The notes under the pieces: model-generated | Seen by the model: the letters and a program-made list of their open reading frames with translations, nothing else | What the model was told of the DNA's origin: nothing | Databases searched by the model: none | Source: Saliniradius amylolyticus | GTDB taxonomy: Bacteria > Pseudomonadota > Gammaproteobacteria > Enterobacterales > Alteromonadaceae | Assembly: GCF_003143555.1 (NCBI RefSeq) | Contig: NZ_CP029347.1 | Span: forward strand, 1,798,001-1,862,000 | Direction: 5' to 3' | DNA length: 64,000 nucleotides | Position numbers and translations under genes: made by a program | Shown here: piece by piece, positions 44,203-52,596 of the stretch | How the letters are laid out: each line of letters starts with the position of its first letter | How positions within the stretch are numbered: position 1 is the first letter of the stretch

Positions 44203-45789
44203 TTATGCGGCTCTGGAGTCCGCCGATTCATCGTCACTGACCGACTCACGCATCAGGTAATCAAACGCCCCTAATGCTGCCGTTGCTCCACCGCCCATGG
44301 CGATGATGATCTGCTTGAAAGGCTCAGTGGTCGCATCACCGGCAGCAAACACACCAGGCATGGTCGTCGACCCGTTTGACTGGATAATAATTTCACCCCG
44401 ACCGGTCAATTCCACTTCTGAGCCTTGTAAAAACTCAGTATTAGGTACCAGACCAATCTGCACAAACACGCCGGCCAGCTCTATGGTCTTTAACGTGTCG
44501 CTGGTGCGCTCCTTGTAGGTCAAACCGTTCACTCGTTTGCCGTCACCGGTAATTTCGGTAGTTTGGGCATTAAGGATGATGTCGATATTGTCCATAGAAC
44601 GGGCTTTCTTCTGTAAGACTTCATCGGCTCGCAGACTGGCGTCAAACTCCAGTACGGTGACATGCTCAACAATATTGGCCAGGTCGATAGCTGCCTCAAT
44701 ACCGGAGTTACCGCCGCCGATCACCGCTACTTTCTTTCCCTTGAATAACGGGCCGTCACAGTGAGGGCAGTAAGCCACACCACTGCCTCTGTACTGCTCT
44801 TCGCCGGGCACGCCGAGTTGACGCCAGCGCGCCCCCGTGGACAGGATCACACTACGACTTTTCAACACCGCACCGTTATCCAGCTCGATTTCCACCAGTT
44901 TGTTGCGCTTGAGAGATGTCACTCTCTGACTGGTCATTACATCCACATCATAGTCACGCACATGGGTTTCCAGCCCTGCTACCAATTTCGGACCTTCGGT
45001 GGCTTTCACCGAAATAAAGTTTTCGATGCCCACCGTGTCGGCCACCTGTCCCCCCATGCGCTCGGCAACGATACCCGTGCGTATGCCTTTACGGGCGCTA
45101 TAAATAGCGGCCGATGCACCGGCCGGACCTGCCCCCACTACCAGCATGTCATAAGGGCCCTTTTCAGACAGAACCTCTGCCTCGCGCTGCGCCGCGCCTG
45201 AGTCCACCTTCTTAAGGATATTCTCTAAGCTGATGGCGCCCTGAGAGAAGGGTTCACCATTAACAAACACTGACGGCACCGCCATTACATTGCGCTCATT
45301 CACCTCGTCCTGAAACAGGCTGCCATCGATCATCGTATGAGTGATGTTAGGATTCACCGCTGCCATAACATTTAAAGCCTGAACCACACCCGGGCAGGTC
45401 TGGCAGCTCAAAGACACATACGTTTCAAAGTGCAAGGGCCCGGATAAATCCCGAATCTGCGCCAGAAGCGCTTCATCCTGTTTAATCGGGTGCCCTCCCG
45501 AATGCAACAGTGACAGCACCAACGAAGTGAATTCATGACCCATGGGCAGTCCGGCAAAGGCGATGTTGGAGCCAAGCTCTGGGTTCACGACCTGCATCTG
45601 CGGTTTACGCTCACTGCCGTTACTGATGTCTGTTATCGACACCTTGTCTGACAGGGCATCAATATCGCGAGCCAGCCCCTGTAGCTCGGCTGATTTCTCA
45701 CTGTTGTCCAGGGCAAGGCGCAACTCAATGGGTCTCTGTAGGTTTTGTAAATAGCTATCCAGTTGTTGCTTTATCTTGGCGTCTAACAT
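44203..45789 (-). CDS. ahpF: Alkyl hydroperoxide reductase subunit F
   Basis: This 528-residue flavoprotein passes electrons from NADH to AhpC. ATG 45789 is chosen because AGGAG lies eight bases upstream; a GTG three codons earlier is too close to that site. The N-terminal double-thioredoxin-like domain carries SCQTCPGV, then the FAD loop VVGAGPAGASAAIY (near 215), the redox pair CPHCDGP and the NADH loop VIGGGNSGIEAA. The end contains VFAAGDATT. It lies 133 bases after ahpC, and an imperfect GC hairpin at 45877-45899 between them may lower ahpF expression relative to ahpC. Confidence 0.97.
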   Translation of the reverse strand: MLDAKIKQQLDSYLQNLQRPIELRLALDNSEKSAELQGLARDIDALSDKVSITDISNGSERKPQMQVVNPELGSNIAFAGLPMGHEFTSLVLSLLHSGGHPIKQDEALLAQIRDLSGPLHFETYVSLSCQTCPGVVQALNVMAAVNPNITHTMIDGSLFQDEVNERNVMAVPSVFVNGEPFSQGAISLENILKKVDSGAAQREAEVLSEKGPYDMLVVGAGPAGASAAIYSARKGIRTGIVAERMGGQVADTVGIENFISVKATEGPKLVAGLETHVRDYDVDVMTSQRVTSLKRNKLVEIELDNGAVLKSRSVILSTGARWRQLGVPGEEQYRGSGVAYCPHCDGPLFKGKKVAVIGGGNSGIEAAIDLANIVEHVTVLEFDASLRADEVLQKKARSMDNIDIILNAQTTEITGDGKRVNGLTYKERTSDTLKTIELAGVFVQIGLVPNTEFLQGSEVELTGRGEIIIQSNGSTTMPGVFAAGDATTEPFKQIIIAMGGGATAALGAFDYLMRESVSDDESADSRAA

Positions 45790-45922
45790 GATTTTCACTC
45801 CTACCAGTCAACATAAAGCAGTGATCGCAATGGTCGATCATTGGTTTATGTTGATTGGTTTCACAGGTTGAGTATCGGGCGACGACTGAGCCGCCGCCCG
45901 TGAAGTAACAGAACGGGTGTGA

Positions 45923-46492
45923 TTAGATCTTGCCGACCAGATCCAGCGACGGCGACAGCGTCTCTTCGCCAGGCTGCCATTTGGCTGGGCAGACCTCCCC
46001 GTCGTGCTCTGCCACATACTGAGCGGCCTGAACCTTACGTACCAGTTCAGAAGCACTGCGGCCAATGCCCAGATCATGGATTTCAGCCACCTTGATTTCG
46101 CCCTCAGGGTTGATGACGAAAGTGCCGCGCAGGGCCAGACCGTCGTCTTCGATATACACCCCGAAGTTGCGGGAAATACGGCCTGTGGGATCGCCGATCA
46201 TGGGGAACTGAATCTTCTGAATCGTCTCTGACGTATCGTGCCAGGCTTTGTGCGTGAAGTGGGTATCGGTGGATACCGAGTAAACTTCTACCCCCATTTT
46301 CTGAAGCTGCTCATAATGATCTGCCAGGTCACCCAGTTCTGTCGGACAGACAAAGGTGAAGTCGGCTGGATAGAACATCACAATGGACCACTTGCCCAGT
46401 AAGTCCTGCTCAGAAATATCACGGAAATCGCCATTGTGATAAACGGTGGCGTTAAATGGTTGAATCTTTGTATTGATAATAGACTGTGTCAT
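45923..46492 (-). CDS. ahpC: Alkyl hydroperoxide reductase subunit C (peroxiredoxin)
   Basis: This 189-residue 2-Cys peroxiredoxin reduces hydrogen peroxide and organic peroxides. The peroxidatic Cys49 is in DFTFVCPTEL and the resolving Cys168 is in GEVCPAKWQPGEE, the bacterial AhpC ending. The length matches E. coli AhpC (187). AGAGGAAG precedes the ATG, and a promoter with a 17-base spacer lies upstream. It forms an operon with ahpF and is divergent from a LysR regulator that might control it. Confidence 0.98.
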   Translation of the reverse strand: MTQSIINTKIQPFNATVYHNGDFRDISEQDLLGKWSIVMFYPADFTFVCPTELGDLADHYEQLQKMGVEVYSVSTDTHFTHKAWHDTSETIQKIQFPMIGDPTGRISRNFGVYIEDDGLALRGTFVINPEGEIKVAEIHDLGIGRSASELVRKVQAAQYVAEHDGEVCPAKWQPGEETLSPSLDLVGKI

Positions 46493-46559
46493 TTTGCTTC
46501 CTCTTAGTCGTTCATTGTCGTTGGGAGACAGGAAGCATCATAGTGATTGCACGGTAATC

Positions 46560-46588
46560 TTTATAATTGATTAACTGAATCCTGGTAA
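46560..46588 (-). promoter_or_regulatory. Predicted ahpC sigma-70 promoter
   Basis: On the minus strand the -35 TTACCA (46588-46583) and -10 TATAAA (46565-46560) are separated by exactly 17 bases. The -10 lies 68 bases upstream of the ahpC start, leaving a leader of about 60 bases. No full OxyR site is obvious to the eye. Confidence 0.55.
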
Positions 46589-46677
46589 TCGTAATTCGCA
46601 ATTGGCCATCCCCATTGGGCCTACTTGTCTTCGAAGGTTTTCCGCCCTAATATGCGGTTAATCATCGAAAAATGTGA

Positions 46678-47643
46678 ATGCTTTCAATGTACCGGCCTAA
46701 AACCACTCTCGAACAGTGGCGTATCTTACAAGCCGTAGTCGATAACGGCGGCTACGCCCATGCCGCTGCTGCCCTGAATAAAAGCCAGTCGTCCCTCAAC
46801 CACGCGGTTGCGAAGCTGCAAAATCAATTGGGGGTGCAATTATTAGAGGTCCGTGGGCGCAAGGCTTTTTTGACCGAAGCGGGCGAAGTCATGCTGCGCC
46901 GCTCACGTCATCTGACCCAGAACGTACAGGAACTGGAGTCGTTGGCAGACAACATTAACCAGGACTGGGAGCCAGAAATAACCGTTGCGCTGGACTTGGC
47001 CTATCCTAAGTCGCACTTTTACCCGGTGTTAAAGGATTTTTTGCCCGAGTCTCGCGGCAGCCGCCTGAAACTGATCGATACGGTACTCACTGGCACCGAG
47101 GAAGCCGTGACGCAGGGCTGGGCCGATATCGTGATCGGCGGTAGCGTACCCAAAGGCTATTTGGGCGAGCCTATCGCCGAGGTCAGCTTTGTGGCTGTTA
47201 GCAGTCCCGACCACCCTTTGGCACAACTCGACGGCCCCATCGAAGCCAGTGAATTACTGCAACACCTGCAACTGGTCATCAAAGACACTTCCCAAACGCC
47301 AAATGAAAAGCAAGGCTGGCTCAAGTCGGAGCTGCGTTGGACGGTGAGTCACTTCCAGACCGCCATCGAGTTAGTGATGCAAAATATGGGCTTTTGCTGG
47401 CTGCCCTATCATACAGTGGAATCTCATATCGAGTCCGGTCAGCTGGTGCCCCTGGATATCCAGGGGTCCAGCTTCAGAATCACGAACATGTTTATGATCC
47501 ATCCCCGGCCTGATACTCTGGGACCTGGAAGTCGGCATTTATCGGACCTGATATTGAGTCATCGTCAGATTACGCCCCTAAACGAACAGATTGAACAACA
47601 AAATAATGAGGCCTCCCATGGAGATGACCCGCGAAGAACTTGA
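46678..47643 (+). CDS. LysR-family transcriptional regulator
   Basis: This is a 321-residue regulator. The N-terminal winged helix-turn-helix spans about 8-66, with YAHAAAALNKSQSSLNHAVAKL as the recognition part, followed by the linker helix and a periplasmic-binding-like effector domain. It is not OxyR: the Cys pair and OxyR helix pattern are absent. It is divergent from ahpC, with 185 bases between, so control of ahpCF is possible but unproven. Start ATG 46678 has no clear ribosome site; ATG 46687 is an alternative. The 3' end overlaps the next gene by 26 bases. Confidence 0.85.
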   Translation: MLSMYRPKTTLEQWRILQAVVDNGGYAHAAAALNKSQSSLNHAVAKLQNQLGVQLLEVRGRKAFLTEAGEVMLRRSRHLTQNVQELESLADNINQDWEPEITVALDLAYPKSHFYPVLKDFLPESRGSRLKLIDTVLTGTEEAVTQGWADIVIGGSVPKGYLGEPIAEVSFVAVSSPDHPLAQLDGPIEASELLQHLQLVIKDTSQTPNEKQGWLKSELRWTVSHFQTAIELVMQNMGFCWLPYHTVESHIESGQLVPLDIQGSSFRITNMFMIHPRPDTLGPGSRHLSDLILSHRQITPLNEQIEQQNNEASHGDDPRRT

Positions 47644-48037
47644 ATCCTTGATGGTCGACAGCGCCCATAATGCCGTTACCACAACCCGCGAAGAATTCGG
47701 CATCGAGCTGGACTTTAGCCAGGACAGCATCAATCAGGTGGATGAAGTTTTATTACGGTGGCTGGAGCGCTACAAAAGTGAGGCGCTGGAAGAACAGGCT
47801 GTCTTTACCCTGTGCAATATCTATGGCGCCTATGTGGGCGAAGTGTTTCGTAAGCACATCGGTGGCCACTGGGTATATGACGACACTAACCCGGACGCGC
47901 CCACCATCATGCTCGAATACGCCGGCAAAACCTACGCCTTCGCCGCCACCTGCTATCAGCGCCTGGTCAACGACAACCAGATCAGTGTGCAAAAATACTA
48001 CGAACTGGCGGTGAATAAAGCCACGCCGACGCACTGA
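47618..48037 (+). CDS. Hypothetical acidic protein, about 139 residues
   Basis: This is a soluble acidic protein. ATG 47618 is favoured because GAGG lies seven bases before it; a TTG at 47591 would add nine residues. The recognisable pattern is IYGAYVGEVFRKHIGGHWVY followed by TIMLEYAGKTYAF, which recalls small proteins with a GxYxGE...GxxW motif seen in many bacteria, some grouped in DUF3806-like families. No catalytic residues stand out. Overlap with the LysR gene suggests co-translation. Function unknown. Confidence 0.7.
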   Translation: MEMTREELESLMVDSAHNAVTTTREEFGIELDFSQDSINQVDEVLLRWLERYKSEALEEQAVFTLCNIYGAYVGEVFRKHIGGHWVYDDTNPDAPTIMLEYAGKTYAFAATCYQRLVNDNQISVQKYYELAVNKATPTH

Positions 48038-48060
48038 TACTGTTTTACGACTCATCATCA

Positions 48061-48092
48061 AAACAGCGGCTTTGTTACAGAGCCGCTGTTTT
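48061..48092. terminator. Terminator after the hypothetical gene
   Basis: AAACAGCGGCT and AGCCGCTGTTT form a perfect 11-base stem with a 9-base loop, ending in TTTT on the plus strand and with A residues at its 5' side. It ends the LysR-hypothetical unit; the interval on to rluF (48093-48256) holds nothing else I can name. Confidence 0.8.
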
Positions 48093-48256
48093 GTGCCTGG
48101 CGTTTATAGCGGGCCCGTTGCTCTGACTTTTATCGCCAGGATCTCATTTCCCGTCGTTCTGACCTTCTGCATAGTCACTTGGAAGAGAAAAAATATTCTG
48201 TACACTAGCGCTAATCACACAAGCCGTTAACGGCTGCCCGCTCGCAAACCGAAATT

Positions 48257-48994
48257 ATGACCACAGAACAGCCTAAGCGATTAAACAAGTACCTCAGCGA
48301 TACAGGCGTTTGTTCACGCCGCGAAGCCGATAAACTCATTGAGCAAAAGCGCGTCACCATCAATGGCAAGCTGCCCGAGCTGGGCACTAAAGTCGAGCCG
48401 GGCGACAAAGTAAAACTGGATGGAAAAGTCGTGGGGGCGGTGGCGGACGATAAGTCGGATCGCATTTACATCGCCTATCACAAACCCATCGGCATTACCT
48501 GCACCACCGAGCGACATGTGAAAGGCAATATCATCGACGCCATTGGCCACAAAGAGCGTATCTTCCCCATTGGCCGACTGGATAAACCCTCAGAGGGTTT
48601 GATTTTACTGACCAGTGACGGCGACATCGTCAACAAAGTGCTGCGCGCCGAAAATGCCCACGACAAGGAATACATCGTGACGGTCAATCAGCCCATCAGT
48701 GAACGCTTTTTGAATAAAATGGCCAAGGGCGTGCCCATCCTGGGCACCGTGACCAAACCCTGCAAAGTCAGTGCGCGAGGCCGTTTTCAGTTCAGCATTA
48801 TTCTCACTCAGGGGCTGAATCGCCAGATTCGCCGCATGTGTGAGTTTTTAGGCTACGACGTCACCAAGTTAAAACGCACCCGCATTATGCACATCAAGCT
48901 CGGTAAACTGCGGCCGGGACAATGGCGCAACCTCACCGAACAAGAACTGCAACAACTGAAAAGCGCGGTAAAGCACTCTAAGAAAACGGCCTGA
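48257..48994 (+). CDS. rluF: 23S rRNA pseudouridine(2604) synthase
   Basis: This 245-residue enzyme isomerises a uridine of 23S rRNA to pseudouridine. An S4 RNA-binding domain (about 7-65: RLNKYLSDTGVCSRREADKL) precedes the RsuA-type catalytic domain, in which IGRLDKPSEGL carries the catalytic Asp. The blocks VPILGTVTKPCK and GLNRQIRRMCE, then LKRTRIMHIKLG, follow E. coli RluF closely. The C-terminus is shorter than in E. coli (290). It is alone, with a terminator upstream. Confidence 0.9.
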   Translation: MTTEQPKRLNKYLSDTGVCSRREADKLIEQKRVTINGKLPELGTKVEPGDKVKLDGKVVGAVADDKSDRIYIAYHKPIGITCTTERHVKGNIIDAIGHKERIFPIGRLDKPSEGLILLTSDGDIVNKVLRAENAHDKEYIVTVNQPISERFLNKMAKGVPILGTVTKPCKVSARGRFQFSIILTQGLNRQIRRMCEFLGYDVTKLKRTRIMHIKLGKLRPGQWRNLTEQELQQLKSAVKHSKKTA

Positions 48995-49099
48995 CCGCGC
49001 CGTTTTTCTAAGGCAGAGCTTGCCGGTGAAGTCTGTTATACTGCGCGGCCTTCAGCGCCAAGCTGCCTCTAACCCCTAACCAGCACTGAGAGTTTCCCT

Positions 49100-50698
49100 T
49101 TGATAAGCGCCGCTAACATTACCATGCAGTTTGGTTCCAAACCGCTATTTGAAAACATTTCCGCCAAATTCGGCCACGGTAACCGCTATGGCCTGATCGG
49201 CGCCAATGGCTGTGGCAAGTCCACCTTTATGCGTATTCTCAGTGGTCGCCAGACGCCTACCGCAGGCAATGTGTCGCTGGCACCGGGCACCAAATTAGGC
49301 ATCCTCAATCAGGATCAATTCGCCTACGAGGAAATGTCGGTGGTGGATGCCGTCATCATGGGTGATATGGCCTTGTGGGACATCAAGCAGGAACGAGACG
49401 CCATTTACGCCAAAACGGACATGAGCGAAGAAGAAGGCATGCGCGTGGCCGACTTGGAAGTGCAATTTGCCGAAATGGACGGCTACACCGCAGAAGCCCG
49501 CGCGGGCGATATTCTCACGGCGGCGGGTATTGAAGAGAAATACCATTTTGGCCTGATGAAAGAAGTCGCCCCCGGTCGCAAGGTGCGCGTGCTCCTGGCA
49601 CAGGCGCTGTTTGCCGAGCCCGATGTGTTGCTGCTCGACGAGCCCACCAACAACCTCGATATCTACACCATTCATTGGTTGGCCGAAGAGTTGAACAAAC
49701 GAAAGTCCACCATGTTGATCATCTCGCACGATCGACACTTTCTGAACTCCGTGTGCACCCACATGGCGGACATTGATTATCAGGACCTGCGCATCTTCCC
49801 CGGCAACTATGATGCCTTTGTGGAAGCGGCCGCCCAGATTCAGGAACAATTGCACCATGAGAACGCCAAGAAGTCGGCCGAAATCGAAGACCTGCAAGCC
49901 TTCGTCGCACGCTTCTCGGCCAACGCATCAAAAGCCAAGCAGGCCACCTCTCGCGCGAGACGGTTAGAGAAAATTGAACTGGCGGAAGTCAAAGCCTCGA
50001 GCCGACGCCGCCCGTTTATTCAGTTTAAACAACATAAAAAGCTGCACCGGCTGGCCGTCACCCTGGAAAACCTGGGCCACGGCTACCCGGAAGTCCCGCT
50101 GTTCAGTGACGCTAACCTGCTGCTGGAAGCAGGCTCGCGGCTTGCCATTATTGGTGAAAATGGCGCAGGCAAAACCACCTTGCTCAAGTGTCTGGTCGAC
50201 GACCTGACCGCCAACGAAGGCCGCATCAAATGGGCCGAAAATGCCACCATTGGCTATCTGCCCCAGGACAGCAGCCGCGACTTTGACGGTGACTGGACCC
50301 TATTTGAATGGATGTCCTTATGGCGCGGCCCCAAACACGACGATCTTCAGGTCAAAGCCATGCTGGGCCGGTTGCTGTTTAGCTCTGACGACTTCAATAA
50401 GAAAGTCAGAGTCTGCTCAGGGGGTGAGAAAAACCGCCTGCTGTTTGGCAAGCTCATGCTGCAAGACATCAATGTGCTGGTGATGGACGAACCCACCAAC
50501 CACCTGGATATGGAGTCCATTGAAGCCCTCAATCAGGCGCTGCTGAATTTTGACGGCACGCTGATTTTTGTCAGTCACGATCATGAATTTATTGCGTCGC
50601 TTGCCACGCAAGTGATTGAGATCGCCGATCAGAAGCTGAATTACTTCGACGGTACTTACGACGAATTTGTCGAGAGCAGCGCACCGATCACCGCTTAG
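49100..50698 (+). CDS. ybiT: ABC-F family ATPase, YbiT type
   Basis: This 532-residue translation-associated ATPase has two ABC domains and no membrane part. Walker A motifs are GANGCGKST (near residue 36) and GENGAGKTT (near 350). Walker B is [10 protein letters not shown] and [10 protein letters not shown], and the second signature is [10 protein letters not shown]; the first is the degenerate VAPGRKVRV, as in E. coli YbiT. The inter-domain linker (about 245-310) is basic and helical. The start is TTG, and the protein aligns with YbiT from its first residues. ABC-F proteins act at the ribosomal E site; the YbiT role is little known. Confidence 0.93.
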   Translation: MISAANITMQFGSKPLFENISAKFGHGNRYGLIGANGCGKSTFMRILSGRQTPTAGNVSLAPGTKLGILNQDQFAYEEMSVVDAVIMGDMALWDIKQERDAIYAKTDMSEEEGMRVADLEVQFAEMDGYTAEARAGDILTAAGIEEKYHFGLMKEVAPGRKVRVLLAQALFAEPDVLLLDEPTNNLDIYTIHWLAEELNKRKSTMLIISHDRHFLNSVCTHMADIDYQDLRIFPGNYDAFVEAAAQIQEQLHHENAKKSAEIEDLQAFVARFSANASKAKQATSRARRLEKIELAEVKASSRRRPFIQFKQHKKLHRLAVTLENLGHGYPEVPLFSDANLLLEAGSRLAIIGENGAGKTTLLKCLVDDLTANEGRIKWAENATIGYLPQDSSRDFDGDWTLFEWMSLWRGPKHDDLQVKAMLGRLLFSSDDFNKKVRVCSGGEKNRLLFGKLMLQDINVLVMDEPTNHLDMESIEALNQALLNFDGTLIFVSHDHEFIASLATQVIEIADQKLNYFDGTYDEFVESSAPITA

Positions 50699-50711
50699 TG
50701 CGGTATCGGCG

Positions 50712-51455
50712 CTACAGCGAAAGCTGATAGGCGCAGATGCCCACCGAACTTGCCAGATTGAGTGAGTCGATGCTGCCTGTACCGGGGATGGTAAAGGCCT
50801 GCGCCTGTGAGCCGGTTAAACGCTCAAGGGGCACGCCCCGCGCCTCATTGCCAAACAGATAGCAGCCATAATCCGCAAATGCGGGCGTGTTGATGTTCTC
50901 ACCCTGCAAATCCAGATACGCCACCCGTTCAAAGCGCTGTGAAACTGTATCCAGGGTGACATCCAATTCGATGGGCAGATGAAAAATCGCCCCCATACTG
51001 GCGCGCACCACCTTGGCGTTAAAGGGGTCCACACTGTTGGGGCTCAGCAGTAAGCGAAAATCACCAAACCACGCCAGCGTACGAATGATGGTGCCCAAAT
51101 TGCCCGGGTCCTGTACTTCATGCAGAAAAATGCACCGGCTTGTTGGCCCTTCTTGAGCCGGGTCAGCGGATAAGTTCGGCAATGGCACACAGGCCACCAC
51201 ACCCTGTGGTGACTTGGTATCGCTTAACTGCGCCATCTGCTTATCGCTGACCACCACAATGTGAAAGCCCGCGTTCAGTTCGCGCGCCCAGCTTTCCCGC
51301 CCTGCCGTTACATATAAGGTAATGCCGCTGGCCCCGGCGGGCGAAGTCATCGCGCTTTGTAATTCAATAATCAGGTGTTCGCCTTCCACCAGATAATGAC
51401 CAAATTTGGCGCGGTATTTTTTCTGATGCAGTTTTTTCACATCATCCAGTTTCAT
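50712..51455 (-). CDS. TrmH/SpoU-family RNA methyltransferase
   Basis: This 247-residue SPOUT methyltransferase has a short N-terminal substrate-binding domain ([20 protein letters not shown]) and a C-terminal knotted domain with three SpoU motifs: [34 protein letters not shown], and [10 protein letters not shown] followed by [17 protein letters not shown]. It methylates a ribose 2'-OH in rRNA or tRNA; the target is not evident, and it is closer to the rRNA-type members (YsgA/RlmB style) than to TrmH. It is divergent from rlmE, which fits an RNA-modification neighbourhood with rluF. Confidence 0.88.
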   Translation of the reverse strand: MKLDDVKKLHQKKYRAKFGHYLVEGEHLIIELQSAMTSPAGASGITLYVTAGRESWARELNAGFHIVVVSDKQMAQLSDTKSPQGVVACVPLPNLSADPAQEGPTSRCIFLHEVQDPGNLGTIIRTLAWFGDFRLLLSPNSVDPFNAKVVRASMGAIFHLPIELDVTLDTVSQRFERVAYLDLQGENINTPAFADYGCYLFGNEARGVPLERLTGSQAQAFTIPGTGSIDSLNLASSVGICAYQLSL

Positions 51456-51483
51456 ATTAGCGGACCTGCTGAGAGTAGTGTTT

Positions 51484-51511
51484 TTGCAATTTACGCGGGC
51501 AAGTTTACAAT
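51484..51511 (+). promoter_or_regulatory. Predicted rlmE promoter
   Basis: The -35 TTGCAA (51484-51489) and -10 TACAAT (51506-51511) are separated by 16 bases, 38 bases before the rlmE start. It lies in the divergent space with the TrmH-family gene. Confidence 0.55.
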
Positions 51512-51548
51512 ACCCGCCGTTTTAGCGATACCAGAGCAGGCTCACACC

Positions 51549-52169
51549 ATGGCACGATCAAAAACCAGTAAGAAATGGCTGGACGAGCACGTTAACGACC
51601 CTTATGTGAAAAAAGCGCAAGTGGACGGTTATCGCTCACGAGCCAGTTACAAGCTCATCGAAATCAACGACAAAGACAAACTCTACGGACCCGGCAGTGT
51701 GGTGGTGGACTTAGGCTCGGCACCGGGCGGCTGGTCGCAAATCGTGGCCCCTGTGGTGGGCGACAAAGGAAAGGTTGTAGCCTCAGATATCCTGCCGATG
51801 GACGGCATTATGGGCGTCACCTTTATTCAGGGCGACTTTACCGAGGAAGCCGTGTATGACGAGATCGTCAACGCACTGGAAGGCCGACAGGTCGACACCG
51901 TTATTTCGGATATGGCCCCCAATTTAAGCGGCGTGAAAAACACCGACCAGTACGCCGCCATGTATCTGGTCGAGCTGGCGCTGGATATGGCCCGCAACGT
52001 ATTAAAACCCGGAGGCAGCTTCTGCGCCAAAGTGTTTCAGGGCGTGGGCTATGAAGAATATGTCAAAGACGTGCGCCAGTCCTTTAACAAAGTGCTGGTC
52101 CGCAAACCCGACGCCTCCCGCCCCCGCTCCCGCGAAGTCTATTTGGTGGGCAAAGGCTTTAAAGGCTAA
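51549..52169 (+). CDS. rlmE: 23S rRNA (uridine-2552-2'-O) methyltransferase
   Basis: This 206-residue AdoMet-dependent enzyme methylates U2552 in the ribosomal A loop. It has a basic N-terminus ([20 protein letters not shown]), the AdoMet site [14 protein letters not shown], and a K-D-K-E catalytic set expected at [24 protein letters not shown] and REVYLVG. Length matches E. coli RrmJ (209). In most gammaproteobacteria ftsH follows directly; here an IS3 remnant lies downstream and no ftsH is present. Confidence 0.95.
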   Translation: MARSKTSKKWLDEHVNDPYVKKAQVDGYRSRASYKLIEINDKDKLYGPGSVVVDLGSAPGGWSQIVAPVVGDKGKVVASDILPMDGIMGVTFIQGDFTEEAVYDEIVNALEGRQVDTVISDMAPNLSGVKNTDQYAAMYLVELALDMARNVLKPGGSFCAKVFQGVGYEEYVKDVRQSFNKVLVRKPDASRPRSREVYLVGKGFKG

Positions 52170-52273
52170 CGCAAAAAACTGCTGGTCGTCGTCCTGTCGG
52201 CCAGTTTCCCCAACTCCTCGAGACCGTGGATGCCGATGGCTATCAGACTGACCTGTTTCAGCCGCTGGCACGC

Positions 52274-52408
52274 TCACCTGAACTGATGCAGTGCACGAAG
52301 GTGCTCGTTCATTCCGATCAGGGAATTCAGTATAACTCGTCAGACTTGCGCTCTTTCCTAAAGGAGCAAAATCTTGAAGCTAGCATGAGCAGAAGAGGTA
52401 ACTCTCAG
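52274..52408 (+). pseudogene. IS3-family transposase remnant
   Basis: A 45-codon fragment reads VLVHSDQGIQYNSSDLRSFL, then KEQNLEASMSRRGNSQ, the part of the IS3 OrfB integrase core around the second catalytic Asp (HSDQG). Upstream and downstream parts, the other DDE residues and terminal inverted repeats are missing. In intact elements RGN is followed by CxDNAxxE, which is lost here. It is a decayed scar between rlmE and the micro-gene. The adjoining stretch 52170-52273 shows nothing I can identify. Confidence 0.75.
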
Positions 52409-52450
52409 ATCAGGTCTGAGCTAGTACACGTTACTAAGTGAATCTCGCAC

Positions 52451-52475
52451 AAAAAAGCCGCTAATAAAGCGGCTT
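52451..52475 (-). terminator. Terminator of the micro-gene (and of the TPR gene)
   Basis: On the minus strand AAGCCGCT / AGCGGCTT with a five-base loop is followed by T residues (six T including the end of the stem). It lies 13 bases after the micro-gene stop. Confidence 0.85.
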
Positions 52476-52488
52476 CAGTCAAAAGCAT

Positions 52489-52536
52489 CTACATCCCTGG
52501 ATTCTTGTCCATTCCCGGATTTTTATCACTAAACAT
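52489..52536 (-). CDS. 15-residue micro-protein with repeated DKNPGM motif
   Basis: The frame encodes MFSDKNPGMDKNPGM and stop TAG. GGGAG lies six bases before the ATG. A promoter (-35 TTGACA, -10 TATCTT) lies just upstream and a terminator follows 13 bases after the stop, so it forms a complete transcription unit of roughly 105 bases. The two KNPGM copies are written with different codons: AAA AAT CCG GGA ATG and AAG AAT CCA GGG ATG. All three differences are synonymous, which suggests selection on the peptide rather than a simple DNA repeat. It has no signal peptide, Cys or hydrophobic helix. I do not recognise it; a peptide signal, toxin or leader function would be guesswork. Confidence 0.6.
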   Translation of the reverse strand: MFSDKNPGMDKNPGM

Positions 52537-52562
52537 AGCTAGCTCCCATTGACCTTTTCTTA

Positions 52563-52592
52563 AAGATAGAATGTTTCACTAATCTGTGTCAA
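52563..52592 (-). promoter_or_regulatory. Strong sigma-70 promoter of the micro-gene
   Basis: On the minus strand the -35 is the perfect consensus TTGACA (52592-52587) and the -10 is TATCTT (52568-52563), with an 18-base spacer. It lies directly after the TPR gene stop. Expected start of transcription is near 52556, giving a leader of about 20 bases. Confidence 0.75.
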
Positions 52593-52596
52593 TACA

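Noticed and set aside
46493-46677. OxyR binding site between ahpC and the LysR gene
   Set aside because: AT-rich tracts are present, but I could not find four properly spaced ATAG-like quarter sites, so it was not called.
46678-47643. Calling the LysR gene oxyR because it faces ahpC
   Set aside because: The sequence lacks the OxyR-specific N-terminal pattern and redox Cys pair; location alone is not enough.
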